64,000 nt of DNA, from positions 4,960,001-5,024,000 of the forward strand of contig NW_025408667.1 of the NCBI RefSeq assembly GCF_020360975.1, in the 5' to 3' direction. This DNA comes from Hirsutella rhossiliensis (lineage: Eukaryota > Ascomycota > Sordariomycetes > Hypocreales > Ophiocordycipitaceae). Position 1 is the first letter of the stretch; each line of letters begins with the position of its first letter. The position numbers were made by a program, and so were the translations under genes. Below are positions 37,502 to 48,389 of this stretch, one piece after another. The notes under the pieces were generated by a model. It searched no databases, was not told the origin of the DNA, and worked only from the letters and a program-made list of their open reading frames with translations.

Positions 37502-38563
37502 ATGGATACGAAAATCTTCAAACACCAGTACGAGGGTATCCTTCGGCACTATCTTCATGACATCTCATTTCAGATACCACCCTCCGCGTACGACCTGTCC
37601 ATAGAGAATGCCGTTATCAAGTACTTTCACACACGAGCCTTTGCCGCCGATTTCCTCCGGCGCACTATGCCGATTATCCAAGCCGGTGCTTGGATAGCCA
37701 CAAGTACCTACCCTTTCACGCCACCAAAAGTCCAGGAGGCAATTGCAATATATACCGCCCTAGCAGTTATGATAGAAGATACGAGTAAAGAAAATCTTGA
37801 TGAACTCAAAGCCTTTCAGCGTCGACTGTTTCGCCGGGAGTCGCAGCCTAACCAACTCCTGGAGGCCATGGCTCATTTTACTGGTACTTTATATGAAATC
37901 TACGGACCCTTTATTTGCGATATGATTGCGAAATCGACCGCGGAATTTATTAGCGTATGCGCCTTTGAGCAAGAATATGAGGGAAAGCTAGCTCTCACGC
38001 CGAGCACTCCCGACTTCCCGTACTATCTACGACTCAAAACAGGAATAGGGGAAGTGTACTCCTTTTTCGCCTTCCCGCAAATCCTATACCCTGAGGACTC
38101 TTTCTTACATATATACCTTCCGGTCATCCCTGACCTGGTTCGATATTTCAATTTCGGAAACGACTTCTTATCCTTCTATAAAGAATCTGTGGTCTCGAAT
38201 GAGCGTCTAAATTATATATATAACCACTCACGAACCAATAACATTACACCGCTCCAGTCATTACAGCATACACGCTTATCTTTGGTTAATTGTGTTCGAA
38301 ACGTTCGAAAAACTCTTTCGATCAATCCACAGATACGGCATGATCTTGACCAGCTCTTTAATGGTTATGCGATGTATCACTTCGGTGCATCAAGATATAG
38401 GCTCTCAGATCTAGGTATTCAAGAAGTTGACGAAGTAAGGGCAAGAGTCTGCTGTCCGATTACGATTGACAGCGCAGTCGATATCAGTGAGTATTACATG
38501 TTAGCGCCAACTGTTTTCAGATTGATTAAGACGCCTAGATCCTCCTGCTTTTCCAGACAATAA
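37502..38563 (+). CDS. trichodiene-synthase-family sesquiterpene cyclase
   Basis: Single exon of 353 residues from the ATG at 37502; the open frame extends upstream only through a non-ATG codon. The NSE metal-binding triad is clear: NDFLSFYKE (residues 220-228, N-D-x-x-S-x-x-K-E). The aspartate-rich position reads EDTSKE (92-97), where trichodiene synthase has DDSKD. A basic RYR lies at 298-300, matching the DRRYR region. Length and helix pattern fit the TRI5/longiborneol-synthase family, which cyclises farnesyl diphosphate in the cytosol. No intron is apparent, although TRI5 usually has one. The product cannot be predicted; the altered first metal motif may shift activity. Flavin monooxygenases nearby could decorate the product. 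Confidence 0.85.
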   Translation: MDTKIFKHQYEGILRHYLHDISFQIPPSAYDLSIENAVIKYFHTRAFAADFLRRTMPIIQAGAWIATSTYPFTPPKVQEAIAIYTALAVMIEDTSKENLDELKAFQRRLFRRESQPNQLLEAMAHFTGTLYEIYGPFICDMIAKSTAEFISVCAFEQEYEGKLALTPSTPDFPYYLRLKTGIGEVYSFFAFPQILYPEDSFLHIYLPVIPDLVRYFNFGNDFLSFYKESVVSNERLNYIYNHSRTNNITPLQSLQHTRLSLVNCVRNVRKTLSINPQIRHDLDQLFNGYAMYHFGASRYRLSDLGIQEVDEVRARVCCPITIDSAVDISEYYMLAPTVFRLIKTPRSSCFSRQ

Positions 38564-40209
38564 AAGCCAACATTCGGTGGACGTTGAAGGCTTCGCGTGA
38601 GGCTCGCGTAAGATGAAGTCGGATTCTACAGTAGATATTTACTTGATATTTATCAATATCACTCATTTAACTACCCATTTTAACGTCTTCGAGGCACAGG
38701 CAAAGGACACTTGGCCGCCTCCATCAACTCCCCGGACCAAAGATTCCCTAATCATTGCCGCCACCACGGCAAGCTCTACTGCTAAACCCTCTACGGCAAC
38801 TGCTACGCCTACCTGGCAGGCCCTCCAATGTTACAAGGACCTCCTCCTGGTCAACGACCACACACACTCAAGGACGTCAAGGAGGGAGGAAACGGTAACT
38901 GTGAAGCTGATTAGATACCGCTACGCCAGGAAAAGTAGGGGCACCCCCGTTAGAGGTGTTATTAGCGCGTATTATAAGTCCCTTCTCTGCTCTGACAGTA
39001 ACCTAGCCATCACGGGCTGACAGGCAACAGGAACAAGTCCAGTTATATAACCGTGTAACTGCTCCCGGTGGGAGAGATTATTCCTACCGCTCAAGTCTCA
39101 TATGGTAAAGTCCCGTCCCCTGCTGTGAGGGATCGACTCCACGTCGAGCCCAGATGAAGGATTCATCGTGACGGCTTGCCCGAGTTTCGGGAAAGCAGCG
39201 TCGTCTTTCCGTAGGCGTCGATGCCAACTAGCATCCCTTATGATCCTCCTCGTCCCGAAGCAGCAACCGATTTCTTTTCCCGTATCTCAATACCTGCAAA
39301 CGGCAAAGTCGGAGGCGGTAAGCAGGGTTGGACTATCGCTTCGTAGCCTTCGTCCAGAAAACATCTACTTGCAGTAGAAAGCGAAGCTACTTCTGATAGA
39401 CAGAAACTTCACTTATCTTTAAACTGATGACCATAAATATGCTCGGCTAGAGCAGTGATATGAAACGTGGCTCTTCCCATAACAGTTGGTGCTTGCACTG
39501 CTTGGACACTACCCCATGCAACTTCCCCTCACTTTTATGGTGGTGACGAGGGGCTTGGAACTGGCAGTGTCTATTCCCCGATTTAAAGTTATTGCTTCTC
39601 TCGAACCTGGGCTCTTGGCTGTGTTTGCTAGCTTTGAGCATGCATCTTTGGTCCAAAGCGACTCCAGAATATTTACCAACTACACTCTTCGACCACAGCA
39701 TGCAGTTACGCAGAAACACCACGACAATGTGGGTGTAAAAATTCCAACTATAGCAGTGAGGCGCTTTAAACATGTAGATGCTTGGAACCCTCAAGGTGTA
39801 TACTGTGAAGTACGGTCGTGAAGAGTCACCAAGTCAGGTATCTCTTTGGTTCCATGGATGATGGCGTTAATACTTGCAAGCGACAAGTCCAATCAGGATA
39901 AGGGATAATGGGTCAGCGGTGACATTGTCTGCCTGGCACTTGCCAAATCTACCCACTTCTTTCCCCAGGACCCAGGCCAGGTTTTCGTACTCACCTTACC
40001 CTTTTCGGACTAGAGGGAGAATCCAGACTGCCCGTATCTCTCCGCACCAGTGCAGTGGCTCGGTACTTCAATCCGCCGGGCAACCACCCCACAATCCATA
40101 GCCTCGAGAAAGCGATCTTCCAACCTCACCTCTTGCACCTCTGCCTCCTCCCTCTGGCACCCACGCCTCCCTGGCCGCATGTAGCCCAGGACGCTCGCCC
40201 GGCGCAGCC
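38564..40209. other. intergenic with a repeat relic and GTR1 promoter
   Basis: No gene is recognised. The 38916-38999 repeat lies here. The stretch just before GTR1 (about 40100-40170) is pyrimidine-rich, as is common upstream of fungal housekeeping genes. Confidence 0.5.
38916..38999 (+). repeat. dispersed repeat, copy B
   Basis: Same orientation as 17262-17344, sharing ATACCGCTAC, GGGGCACCCCC and CGCGTATTATAAGTCC. With copy A it brackets the segment from the BVMO promoter to the terpene cyclase. Confidence 0.7.
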
Positions 40210-41329
40210 ATGGCTTCTCAACAGGCCGACAACACCCCGCCGGCCGACGCTGCCGCCGCCGCCCCTCCGCCGCAAGCGTCGTCCGAGGTCCGCAGCGAGG
40301 TGCGCAAGCCCAAGAAGAAAAAGGTGCTGCTCATGGGCAAGTCGGGCTCGGGAAAGTCGAGCATGCGCAGCATCATCTTTAGCAACTACATTGCCCGCGA
40401 CACTCGCCGCCTGTGGGTGCTCCTTCCTCCCGTCGTCGCCTGTGCGGTGCTAACCTGGGCATAGAGGCGCCACCATCGACATTGACCTCTCCCACGTCAA
40501 ATTCCTTGGAAACCTTACCCTCAACCTCTGGGACTGCGGCGGCCAGGAAGCCTTTATGGAAAACTACCTGTCCCAGCAGCGTGTACACGTCTTCTCAAAC
40601 GTCGGCGTCCTCATCTACGTCTTTGACATTGAGTCGCGCGACGTCGACCGCGACCTCGCCACCTACGTTTCCATCCTCTCCGCCCTGTTGCAGTTCTCCC
40701 CTGCCGCAAACATCTACATCCTCATCCACAAGATGGACCTCGTCGTCCCTACCGCCCGCGAGTCCGTCTACGACGAGCGCGTCCGCCTCGTCCGCCAAAA
40801 GACGGTCGAGTACGCGGCTTCTGTCACTGGCGATGCGGCCTCGGTCGACTTGACGCCCTTTGCCACCTCCATCTGGGATCAGAGCCTCTACAAGGCCTGG
40901 GCCTCCATCATCCACGACCTGGTTCCCAACCTCGCAGTCATTGAGCGCAATCTTGCCAACCTCGGCCTGGCCATCGAGGCCGAGGAGCTGCTCCTGTTTG
41001 AGCGAACGTCCTTCCTCGCCGTCTCCTCCTGGACTTCTCAAGAAGGCCACCGGAACCCCACAGAGGACCGCCTCGAGCGCATGTCCAACATCATGAAGCA
41101 CTTCAAGCAGAGCATCTCGCGCTTCACCGGCACGCCCCGCAACGCCGAGCAATTCATCCGCATGGAGCACAAGGCAGGCATGCGTTTCAATCTCTTTATC
41201 CTCAAGTTCACCACAAACACCTACCTCATGGTCGTCCTCCCTCCGGGAGAGGCTCGCTTCAACGCCGCCATGCTCAACTGCCAGATTGCCATTGAGCACT
41301 TCAAGTTCTTGGACGGGCCGGCCGGGTAG
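40210..41329 (+). CDS. GTR1: Gtr1/RagA-type small GTPase
   Basis: The model is join(40210..40412,40465..41329), 355 residues; the 52-nt intron has GTGGGT, a GCTAAC branch and TAG. The N terminus is Ala/Pro-rich, then the P-loop GKSGSGKS (43-50) and, directly across the splice, DTRRLGATIDID, then [14 protein letters not shown] (the G3 box with the Rag-type CGGQ), HKMD (G4) and the Rag C-terminal roadblock-like dimerisation half. Gtr1 pairs with Gtr2 on the vacuole (EGO complex) to signal amino-acid sufficiency to TORC1. Length is slightly above yeast Gtr1 (310) because of the N-terminal extension. It is convergent with SHP1. Confidence 0.93.
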
Positions 41330-41697
41330 GCGGGCGTCGCTTTGTGTCGGCAGCAAACCCCGCAGTGCATCAGAGCGGCTTCGCATCGCCTGCTTCGAGT
41401 TACGTGTCATGTTGCGCTTGGGCGTTTGTCGTTTCACGATACCATTCTTGGTCGGAGTCTGCGGCGTTGAGAATGATCAAGATGACATTGGCAAGGCTAA
41501 GGTTTGGCAGCTTTCTGTGGTTTCAGCTACCTGCTCGTTTCCTTGGTGCAAACTGGTCTAGCCATGGTTGTCCTCGAGGTGCGATTGGCCCGCCTGCCAG
41601 AGTCAACCTAATCTACTGATTACATGGCAGTATCTATGGCGTCGCCGCCCGACTCCGCCGATTCCCTCTGCCTTCAAAGTCGTGTCATGGCTACGGT

Positions 41698-43082
41698 CTA
41701 CGCCCACTTGACCACAGCAGTCCCTCCCTTTTTGAACTCGGGCATCTCGCCCAAGACTAGGTTCTTATCCGTGTGCTCTTTGTTCGGGAATGTCGTTACC
41801 AAGACCCACGCCCGGCTGCGCGTCTCCGGCGACGCGCCCTGGACGAATCCGTAGACCTCTCCGACCGTGTTTGTAGTGTTGAAACGGGCGGGCAGCCGCG
41901 TTCCGTCGGGCATCTGAATCCGCAGCATGATTGTAGGCTGAGAAGTGTCGATCGACGGTTCGGCGTTCGACGATGACGAGGCAGCCGCTGTTGAGGTGGT
42001 TCCAGCTGCCGGCGTAGTTGTAGCGGAAGTGCTGGCGCTTGTTCCTGCACCCGCACCAGGTACAGGACTGCCGAGGCGGTGACCAGCGCCGGAGAAGGGC
42101 TTGTACGACTTTGGCGGAGGCGCGTACGGGGTGTCGTGTTGGTGCAGCTTGACGTCGATGGGCTGGTCGTGCTGCACGTTCATAAGGTGCAGCGGAGCTC
42201 GTCCTGAGCGAATCATCTGCAGATCGGCCTGGTTGGCCGGGTCGTCGAAGCGGCGCAGCTCGCCGTCGTCGATGCTGAATCCATCTTGCCAGATGTGCAA
42301 CACGCGCTCTTGAGGCTGCGAGCTGGCGGGCCGGGCTAGGCCCAGAGGATCGGGGATGGCGCGGCTTTCTACTCCCTCCCCACCCAGTGTCATGCCAGTG
42401 CCACGGAAGCGGGACAAACGGGATGGGCCGGCGTCCGATGCAGTGTCTGGCCGAGAGGCGTTGCTACTGTCGGTTAGTGTGCGATGTCAAAGAATGACGC
42501 GCAAGATGGGAACTCACGCTCGGGCCTTGGCCAGGATGTCGTTGATTATGCCTTTTGATCCGCCCTCCTTTTGCGGATCCTGCACAGCGAGGCCCGACTT
42601 TTCTCCTCCAGCAAACAGGTTGCCACGACCGTCATCAGCTCCGTCGCCATCAAAGTCGTCGTCCTCGTCATCATCGCCGTCACCGTGCTGGTGCGAGCCT
42701 GCCCCGAGGGAGCCCAGGGTGGCAACACCCTTCTTCTTCGGCTGCGATGCCGGAGCGCGGTTCCGGCGGTAGACCTGGGGAGCTGGCCGGCCGTCGAGGG
42801 TGCGGGGGCCAGTGTAGGGCTCGTCTGGGTTGAGGCTGGGAAGCGTGCCGTCGGCGGTATCGTCCTCATCTGCGAAGTAGCTGTTGCATGCGGCCACCAG
42901 GTCCCAATCGTGGGCCTCGAGATACTGCAGGGCCTGTGATTTCGGGCACGTCAGCGCTTTGAAGCCGGCGACGAGAAGCGAACAGGAGGCGCGGGCCGAC
43001 GTACCATCTCTTCGCTAGCCGAGCACATTTCGCAAAAGTCCCTGAGCCGCTTCTCTCGGTCCTGGGGCTCTTGGTCGGCCAT
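41698..43082 (-). CDS. SHP1: Cdc48 cofactor p47/Shp1 (UBA-SEP-UBX)
   Basis: The model is complement(join(41698..42466,42518..42933,43005..43082)), 420 residues. Introns are 51 nt (42467-42517, GTGAGT, CTAAC, CAG) and 71 nt (42934-43004, GTACGT...CAG). A UBA-like start (LRDFCEMCSASEEMALQYLEAHDWDL) is followed by an acidic linker, then a SEP domain beginning VLHIWQDGFSIDDG, an Ala/Ser/Thr-rich spacer, and a C-terminal UBX domain (IMLRIQMPDGTRLPARFN). This order is that of p47/Shp1/NSFL1C, which brings Cdc48/p97 to ubiquitinated substrates and membrane fusion. The ATG at 43082 agrees with the family start. Confidence 0.94.
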
Positions 43083-43549
43083 GGTGAATGCCGCGTGAGG
43101 GGCGAGCGGAGAACGCAGCCTGATTCGGGGGGGGTTGGGTACGTAAACGAGAGAAGAAGCTGTTGGGATGATGGACCAGGGCCGGAAGTCGGGGGTTAGG
43201 AGCTTTGGAGATGGTTCTGTAGCTTCTCGAGATGGCAGCTTGTCGACGGTCCAAGTGCAGGCAGCGACGCCCACCTCGTCATGAGGCCCCTGCAAGTGGT
43301 CCTGCAAGTGGTAAGCGGTGGAGGCCGACCCCACCGGAACAGCGATTCACCGATGCCGTGCGGACCTCGAATGCTTACGTAACTCGAGCTCACGCGCTCC
43401 CTCGTCAACCCCAGCTTGCCGGGTCCACCAGCGATGCGCAACCAGAGATGCGCTGCACATTGGCCCTGCCGCGACGCAAGACACTGCCCCTCGACTCAAG
43501 CGCCGTGTAGGGATCCGACGAGGCCTCTCTCTGCGGGCGGGCTGCGGCC
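43083..43549. promoter_or_regulatory. shared upstream region of SHP1 and MIM1
   Basis: 467 bp separate two divergent start codons, so both promoters must lie here. I see no TATA box or named operator. Confidence 0.5.
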
Positions 43550-44043
43550 ATGGCATCCGAAGACTCGACCAACCACGGCCTCGCCGAGTCGGGCATCACG
43601 ATGCACTCTGACAGCGAGCAATACTCGCCGCGCGAGGATCTGTCCACGTCGCCGCCGTCATCCTCCAACTCGCCCGTCATCCTGTACAAGCCCCCCACGG
43701 TGTGGTCGTTGATACGCGGCGCCGCCATCAACCTGCTCCTGCCATTTATTAACGGCATGATGCTGGGTTTCGGAGAACTCTTTGCCCACGAAGCGGCTTT
43801 CAGGTTAGGATGGGGCGGCACAAAGGTTCGTTCTCTCCAAATGCCGGAACTTCTTCTCGTGACTGCTGCTCTGAAGAAACCCCTCACGGCAAAGAGCCCG
43901 GCCATGGGTGGATGATTGCTGACACGCGGCAGGTCTTCCCGCTCTCTCGGCGGAGAGCGCATCCCATCGGCCCCGGCATCGAAGTTCGTGAGCGGCGTCG
44001 AACTCCCGGCGTGTCACTAGAAGACTACGCGAGCTTGGAGTAG
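43550..44043 (+). CDS. MIM1: Mim1/Tom13 mitochondrial outer-membrane insertion factor
   Basis: The model is join(43550..43825,43933..44043), 128 residues. The 107-nt intron is GTTCGT...GCAG. A Ser/Asp-rich N terminus precedes PPTVWSLIRGAAINLLLPFINGMMLGFGELFAHEAAFRLGWGGTK, where the single membrane helix carries the G-rich faces typical of Mim1. The downstream exon continues VFPLSRRRAHPIGPG and a short charged tail. Mim1, with Mim2, inserts alpha-helical outer-membrane proteins and helps assemble TOM. Length is normal (yeast 113). The gene next door, also on plus, is OXA1. Confidence 0.9.
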
Positions 44044-44554
44044 TCGAACGGAGAGACGTGAGTACGTACGACGTGTCTGGGAGGCATGAGCTGCATTGCA
44101 CGGGGATATAGAACGCCACACATTCAGCCTGGGTCAAGAGAAGGGGAGGGGGAAGGGCGGTAACAGTTGGTGCGGCTTGGACTCCGGCTTCGGATCACGA
44201 GGCCTTGTGGATATGGTAAACACATGATACAAAGGGTTTTGAGTGAATAGGATCTCGGCTTAGACGGTTCCTGCAAAGTGACTCCATGTCCGACCGCATG
44301 GCCTGTACCGTATTCGGAAGAGACAGGTTCACCATCCCCAACTCTCCACTACACTCCCAGCCCAGTCCAAAAGGCCTCGGAGTCCGAAGACTGGACCCTG
44401 ATGACCAGGTCCCGGAACCGATGTTTACCCGGTGCCTGACCGCAGCTCCAGTGAGCAAACAAAAAAAAAAGGTCGAAGAAAGCTTCTGGAGCATTGAGCA
44501 ACGAGCTTTCTCTATTCCTCCGCGTGCGCAACTCCCCTATCGCAACCGGCCGCC
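44044..44554. other. MIM1-OXA1 spacer
   Basis: Holds the MIM1 3' end and the OXA1 promoter. A run of 10 or more A lies at about 44460. No gene is seen. Confidence 0.5.
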
Positions 44555-46196
44555 ATGCTCCCAAGCAGGGGATTCGCGCGCTCCCTACCCTCTGCCGGGG
44601 TCGGGCGGCGACTCCAAGGCCGACGGGCCACGACGGTGAGAACCATTTCTCTCGCGCCCGGCATGCGCTCAACTGAAAATGCTCGGCTGGTACTGACGCT
44701 CCATATGCGCAGGGCCCTGCCCCTTCGAGTGTCCTTTCCGCGCGACATGGGTCTGGTCGCCAGTTCGGTACCTTGCTTCGGAGCGCCAACGGCGGTTGCT
44801 CGCCGCTCTTCACAAGACGGCATGCCGTCGCGGCGCCCGTCTTCCTCGGCGGAGTGTCGACGCCCCGGGCCTTTTCTCTCTGGGGATACGGCAAATCGAA
44901 CACACCTCCCGCGCCAGCAGACGCGGCAGCAACGGCAACAGCCACAGCCACAGCCAAGGACACCAACGCCCAAGCACCGGCCGTCCGCCCCGTCGACCCG
45001 ACGCCCGAAACCCCCGTTCCCGGCGCGCCCCCGACGGAGCCGCCCGTGCCCGCCTCCGACGTCGACCTCTCGTCCATTGCCGACCTCGTCAACGCGCAGG
45101 ACATCCTCGGCATGCCCGAGCAGCTGGGCTACCTGCACGCCATCGGGCTCGACTACGGCTGGGGCCCGACGTCGCTGATGCAGTGGGCGCTCGAGCACGT
45201 GCACGTCTGGACGGGGTTCGGCTGGGCCGCCTCGATTGTCGTCACGGCCGTCGCCCTGCGCTGCGTCATGTTCTACCCCCAGGTCCGCGCGCTGCAGTTT
45301 GGCGCCGTCATGCACAAGATGAAGCAGGATCCTCGCTCCAGCGAGGCCATGAAGCTTATCCAGCAGGGCTTTCAGGACCGTGATACCGAGATGCGGCAGC
45401 GGGGCCAGATCCTGAACAAGATGCTGCGCGAGCAGTACGGCGCCAGCAACTGGGGCATCGTGTGGTCCCTCATGCAGATCCCCTTTACCTTTGGCATGTT
45501 TCGCATCGTCAGCGGCATGACGTACATCCCCGTGCCGTCCATGGAGACGGGCGGCTACCTTTGGTTCCCAGACCTGACGGCCACGGACCCCTACTTCATC
45601 CTTCCCGCCATCGGAACCGGCCTCATGGTCGTCTCCGTCTTGGTATGTCTCGATTCCCCTGCTCACGCCACTCAGCGCTCTGTCTCACCGATCCGTCTTG
45701 GTAGCTCAACGCCAGACATGGCCCCCCCTCGCAACAAAAGCTGCTCAAGCCCATGATGTACATATTTGGCGTCGTCGGCTTCTTCGGCACTACCTTCCTC
45801 TCCGCCGCCGTTAACCTCATGACGGTCGCCGTCGGCGCCTCGACCCTCGTCAGCGCCGTTATCCTCAGCAGCGGCCGCCTCCGCCGCGCCTTTGGCCTCC
45901 CCACCTACCATGACAAGGCCCCCTCGAAACCCGCCGTGTCTGTCTACTCGGCCCCGCGAGCCGCCCCCGCGCCCGAGCCCGCCGCCCCCACAGGCCTTCG
46001 CGAGCGCCTCACCAACAATCTCGACGATGTTAAAAAGGGCCTTTCCGAGCAGGTGACCAACTTGACGGGCACGTACACCGGCACGGACCAGGAAAAGGCC
46101 GAGAGAAAGCGCAAAGACCTGCTACGGAAGCTGGAGGATACGCGCAAGTCCCAGGAGCGCGAGGAGTTTGCAAAGAAGTACAAGAAGAAGCAGTAA
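44555..46196 (+). CDS. OXA1: Oxa1 mitochondrial inner-membrane insertase
   Basis: The model is join(44555..44635,44713..45642,45705..46196), 500 residues. Introns are 77 nt (GTGAGA...GCAG) and 62 nt (GTATGT...TAG). The N terminus is Arg-rich with few acids, a mitochondrial presequence, followed by a Thr/Ala/Pro linker. The YidC/Oxa1 core has a first helix around ASIVVTAVALRCVMF, a charged matrix loop (KMKQDPRSSEAMKLIQQGFQDRD), then QIPFTFGMFRIV, PYFILPAIGTGLMVVSVL, and MMYIFGVVGFFGTTFLSAAVNLMTV. The C terminus is Lys/Arg-rich, predicted to be the coiled ribosome-binding tail. It inserts mitochondrially made proteins into the inner membrane. Length fits fungal Oxa1. Confidence 0.92.
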
Positions 46197-46603
46197 TGGG
46201 GCGGAGAGGGGAGAAACATGTAAAAGTAAGTTGCAACCTGCCATGGACCAATTTTTGCCAGAAAGGCAAACGGCAAGCAAGGGCCGAAAGGAACAAGGAA
46301 GGGGAAGAGGAAACATCCCGGGGTGGAGATGACCTCTGTACACTAGACGTTATAAAGCGCGTATTCACGGGTCCAGTGGTTTGGGCCCGACACCCAAAAG
46401 GGCTCGATGTTGCAATGAAAACTGTAGTAATAGAACACGCCCCGCTCATGCCCAACGGTGGCTCAATGGGGTATGGCCATGTTATATGCTGGTCCCCCCC
46501 CAGGCCGAGGTATTCTCCTGCCAAGCAAACCCCGTCTGACAATTGATGCCTGCCTGCCGCCAATTGCGTGCTCCACCGCCTTGAGAAAAGTGTCCCATAG
46601 CCT
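46197..46603. other. convergent 3' region of OXA1 and URC4
   Basis: Only untranslated and spacer sequence between two converging stop codons. No gene or terminator element is evident. Confidence 0.5.
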
Positions 46604-48389
46604 TTAGAAAACAGTCCCGTCACTCTCAATCAGGATTGGGGGTTCCTTAGTGTTTGGCCGATGTATCTCGGCAAGCTCGCGCCCACCCTGCATTGATGAC
46701 GGTCAGACCTCAAACCAGGCACGGCGTGGTAAGTCTGACTTTGGTTGGGATCATGTCTCTTACCTTCCAACTGCCAGCCTCGAGGAGCTGGGGCAGCGTC
46801 AACTCGTTGCCGGCCAGCTCAGCCTTGAGGGACTTGTTCACTTCCTCACACAGCTTGTCCAACAGCCCAACCGTAGCCCCGCGCCATTCAACCACAACGT
46901 CATCGCCAGGCTCAAACATGGGTGCCACCTCAACTTGCTTGGTGCCCGTTCGTAGGCAGTATTCGCTGTAGTTTTGCAGACCGCGCTCGTTATCGTCGGC
47001 TTTCAATGTCAAGACGCCCATGTCCACGAACAGGCCGCCGTTGCGATATTCGGGTAGGCCGGTGAGCAGCTCGGTCCCAGCGAAATGCATGTTGAGCAGA
47101 GATTGCATGGGCTGCATGAGCGAAAAGGTGAGCCACTGGGTCAGCTTGTGGAAGGGCAAGATGGATTCCCAGCGGGCGCCGTCAGAGCCCGACAAGGCCT
47201 TGCACGGCCACGCGTCCCCGAGGGAGACGCCATCCAGGGATGTCCGCGACGGTGGCCAGATGCTGACCAGGCCGTTCATGAGAACGTTCCACAGCACCGG
47301 CAGAGGAACAACCAGCATGGATGATGCCAGCGTTGACGGGTGCGACAAGAGGTGGTCTGGGCATTGAATGTTAGCCCACAGATTGTCGAATTGTCGACAA
47401 CAGTATGCAAGCGTATGTACCTATCATGTTGCCGGGGCGGCCGTCGGCGCCAAAGAAATCTCTCTTCTCGTTAAGAGCACGGGCTAGCCTGATGAGGAGC
47501 GCGGTGCGACCGTCAAGGCCGGCGAGCTTGTTGCCTTGGCGAGACTGAAGGCCCGCTTCCAGCTTGTCGACGGTGAGCGCTTCGAGGCCCACCTTGTCAA
47601 CCTGGGCCTTGTTGTCGGGATTGCCGGAGAAGACGCCCTAGATACGAATCAGTCTGGCGCTGGGAGGCCTCCAAGGTGGCGCCGTGATCATACCGCCTCA
47701 AACATCTCCAAGCTGGCAACGGCCAGGCCCTCGGAGCGTCGGTAGGTGCGGCCATCCTTGACACTCTTGTAGCTCCACTGGGTCCCGGCGCCGGCGTCGA
47801 GCAGGACGCTGACGAGGAAGAGGTCGATGAGACGGCGGCACCTCTCGGTGTTGTCGACGCTGTCGGGCCACGTGGCCAGCAAGTCGACGATGCGATCCTT
47901 GCCGCCGACGCAGAAATGCTGGTATCGGCCATGGCCGGGGATGGAGTTGAAGGGGGCGGGATAATCGCGCTGTGGAGGTTGTCAGTGGAGCAACAGAGTT
48001 GATTCGTTGCTTGCAGCATGTGGCACCTTTATCAAGCCCGAGACAAAGGTGACGACATCGGCAAGCTTGGTCAGGTCGACGTCGAAGTGATGGAGCTGGT
48101 TGGCGAGCAGCTTGTCCATGACAAGCCTGCTCCTGTCCCTGACGGCGCCCAAGCTCCGGAGGTAGCCGGTCGGGTCGAGCTGGGGGTCTGGGGGCCGCGG
48201 CAGGTCGACCTTGGGCAGCTTGACGGGCGACATGGGGGACAGGGGCGTTCTGGGGGAGATGGTGCCGGCAGAGGTGCGGGTTCCAACCAGTTTGGAGTTG
48301 GACGAGTTGAGGCTGGCCGAAGACTGAGAGATTGTGATTGACGAGGAATTGGCTTTGGCGGCCTTTGACTTGCGAGAGAAGAGGCCCAT
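46604..48389 (-). CDS. URC4: Urc4/Urg3-type uracil-catabolism protein (DUF1688)
   Basis: The model is complement(join(46604..46687,46765..47356,47421..47637,47694..47969,48027..48389)), 510 residues; the last base of exon 4 is 46764 or 46765 depending on exact splice reading. Four GT-AG introns are about 56-77 nt. The N terminus (MGLFSRKSKAAK, Ser/Pro-rich, about 90 residues) precedes the DUF1688 domain with YLRSLGAVRDR, GHGRYQHF, LLDAGAGTQW, RSEGLAVASLEMF, and a conserved C-terminal end SDGTVF. Urc4 acts in the yeast/fungal URC pathway that uses uracil as nitrogen source; its exact reaction is unknown. Yeast members are about 430 residues, so the extra length is N-terminal. The ATG at 48389 is chosen over upstream non-ATG starts. 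Confidence 0.9.

Noticed and set aside
38613..39020. 135-codon plus frame downstream of the cyclase
   Set aside because: Thr/Pro-rich and partly made of the dispersed repeat; no domain.
40595..41437. 280-codon minus frame over GTR1
   Set aside because: Antisense shadow; GTR1 has clear G motifs in its own frame.
44512..45666. 384-codon minus frame over OXA1
   Set aside because: Antisense of OXA1 coding sequence with low-complexity Gly/Arg composition.
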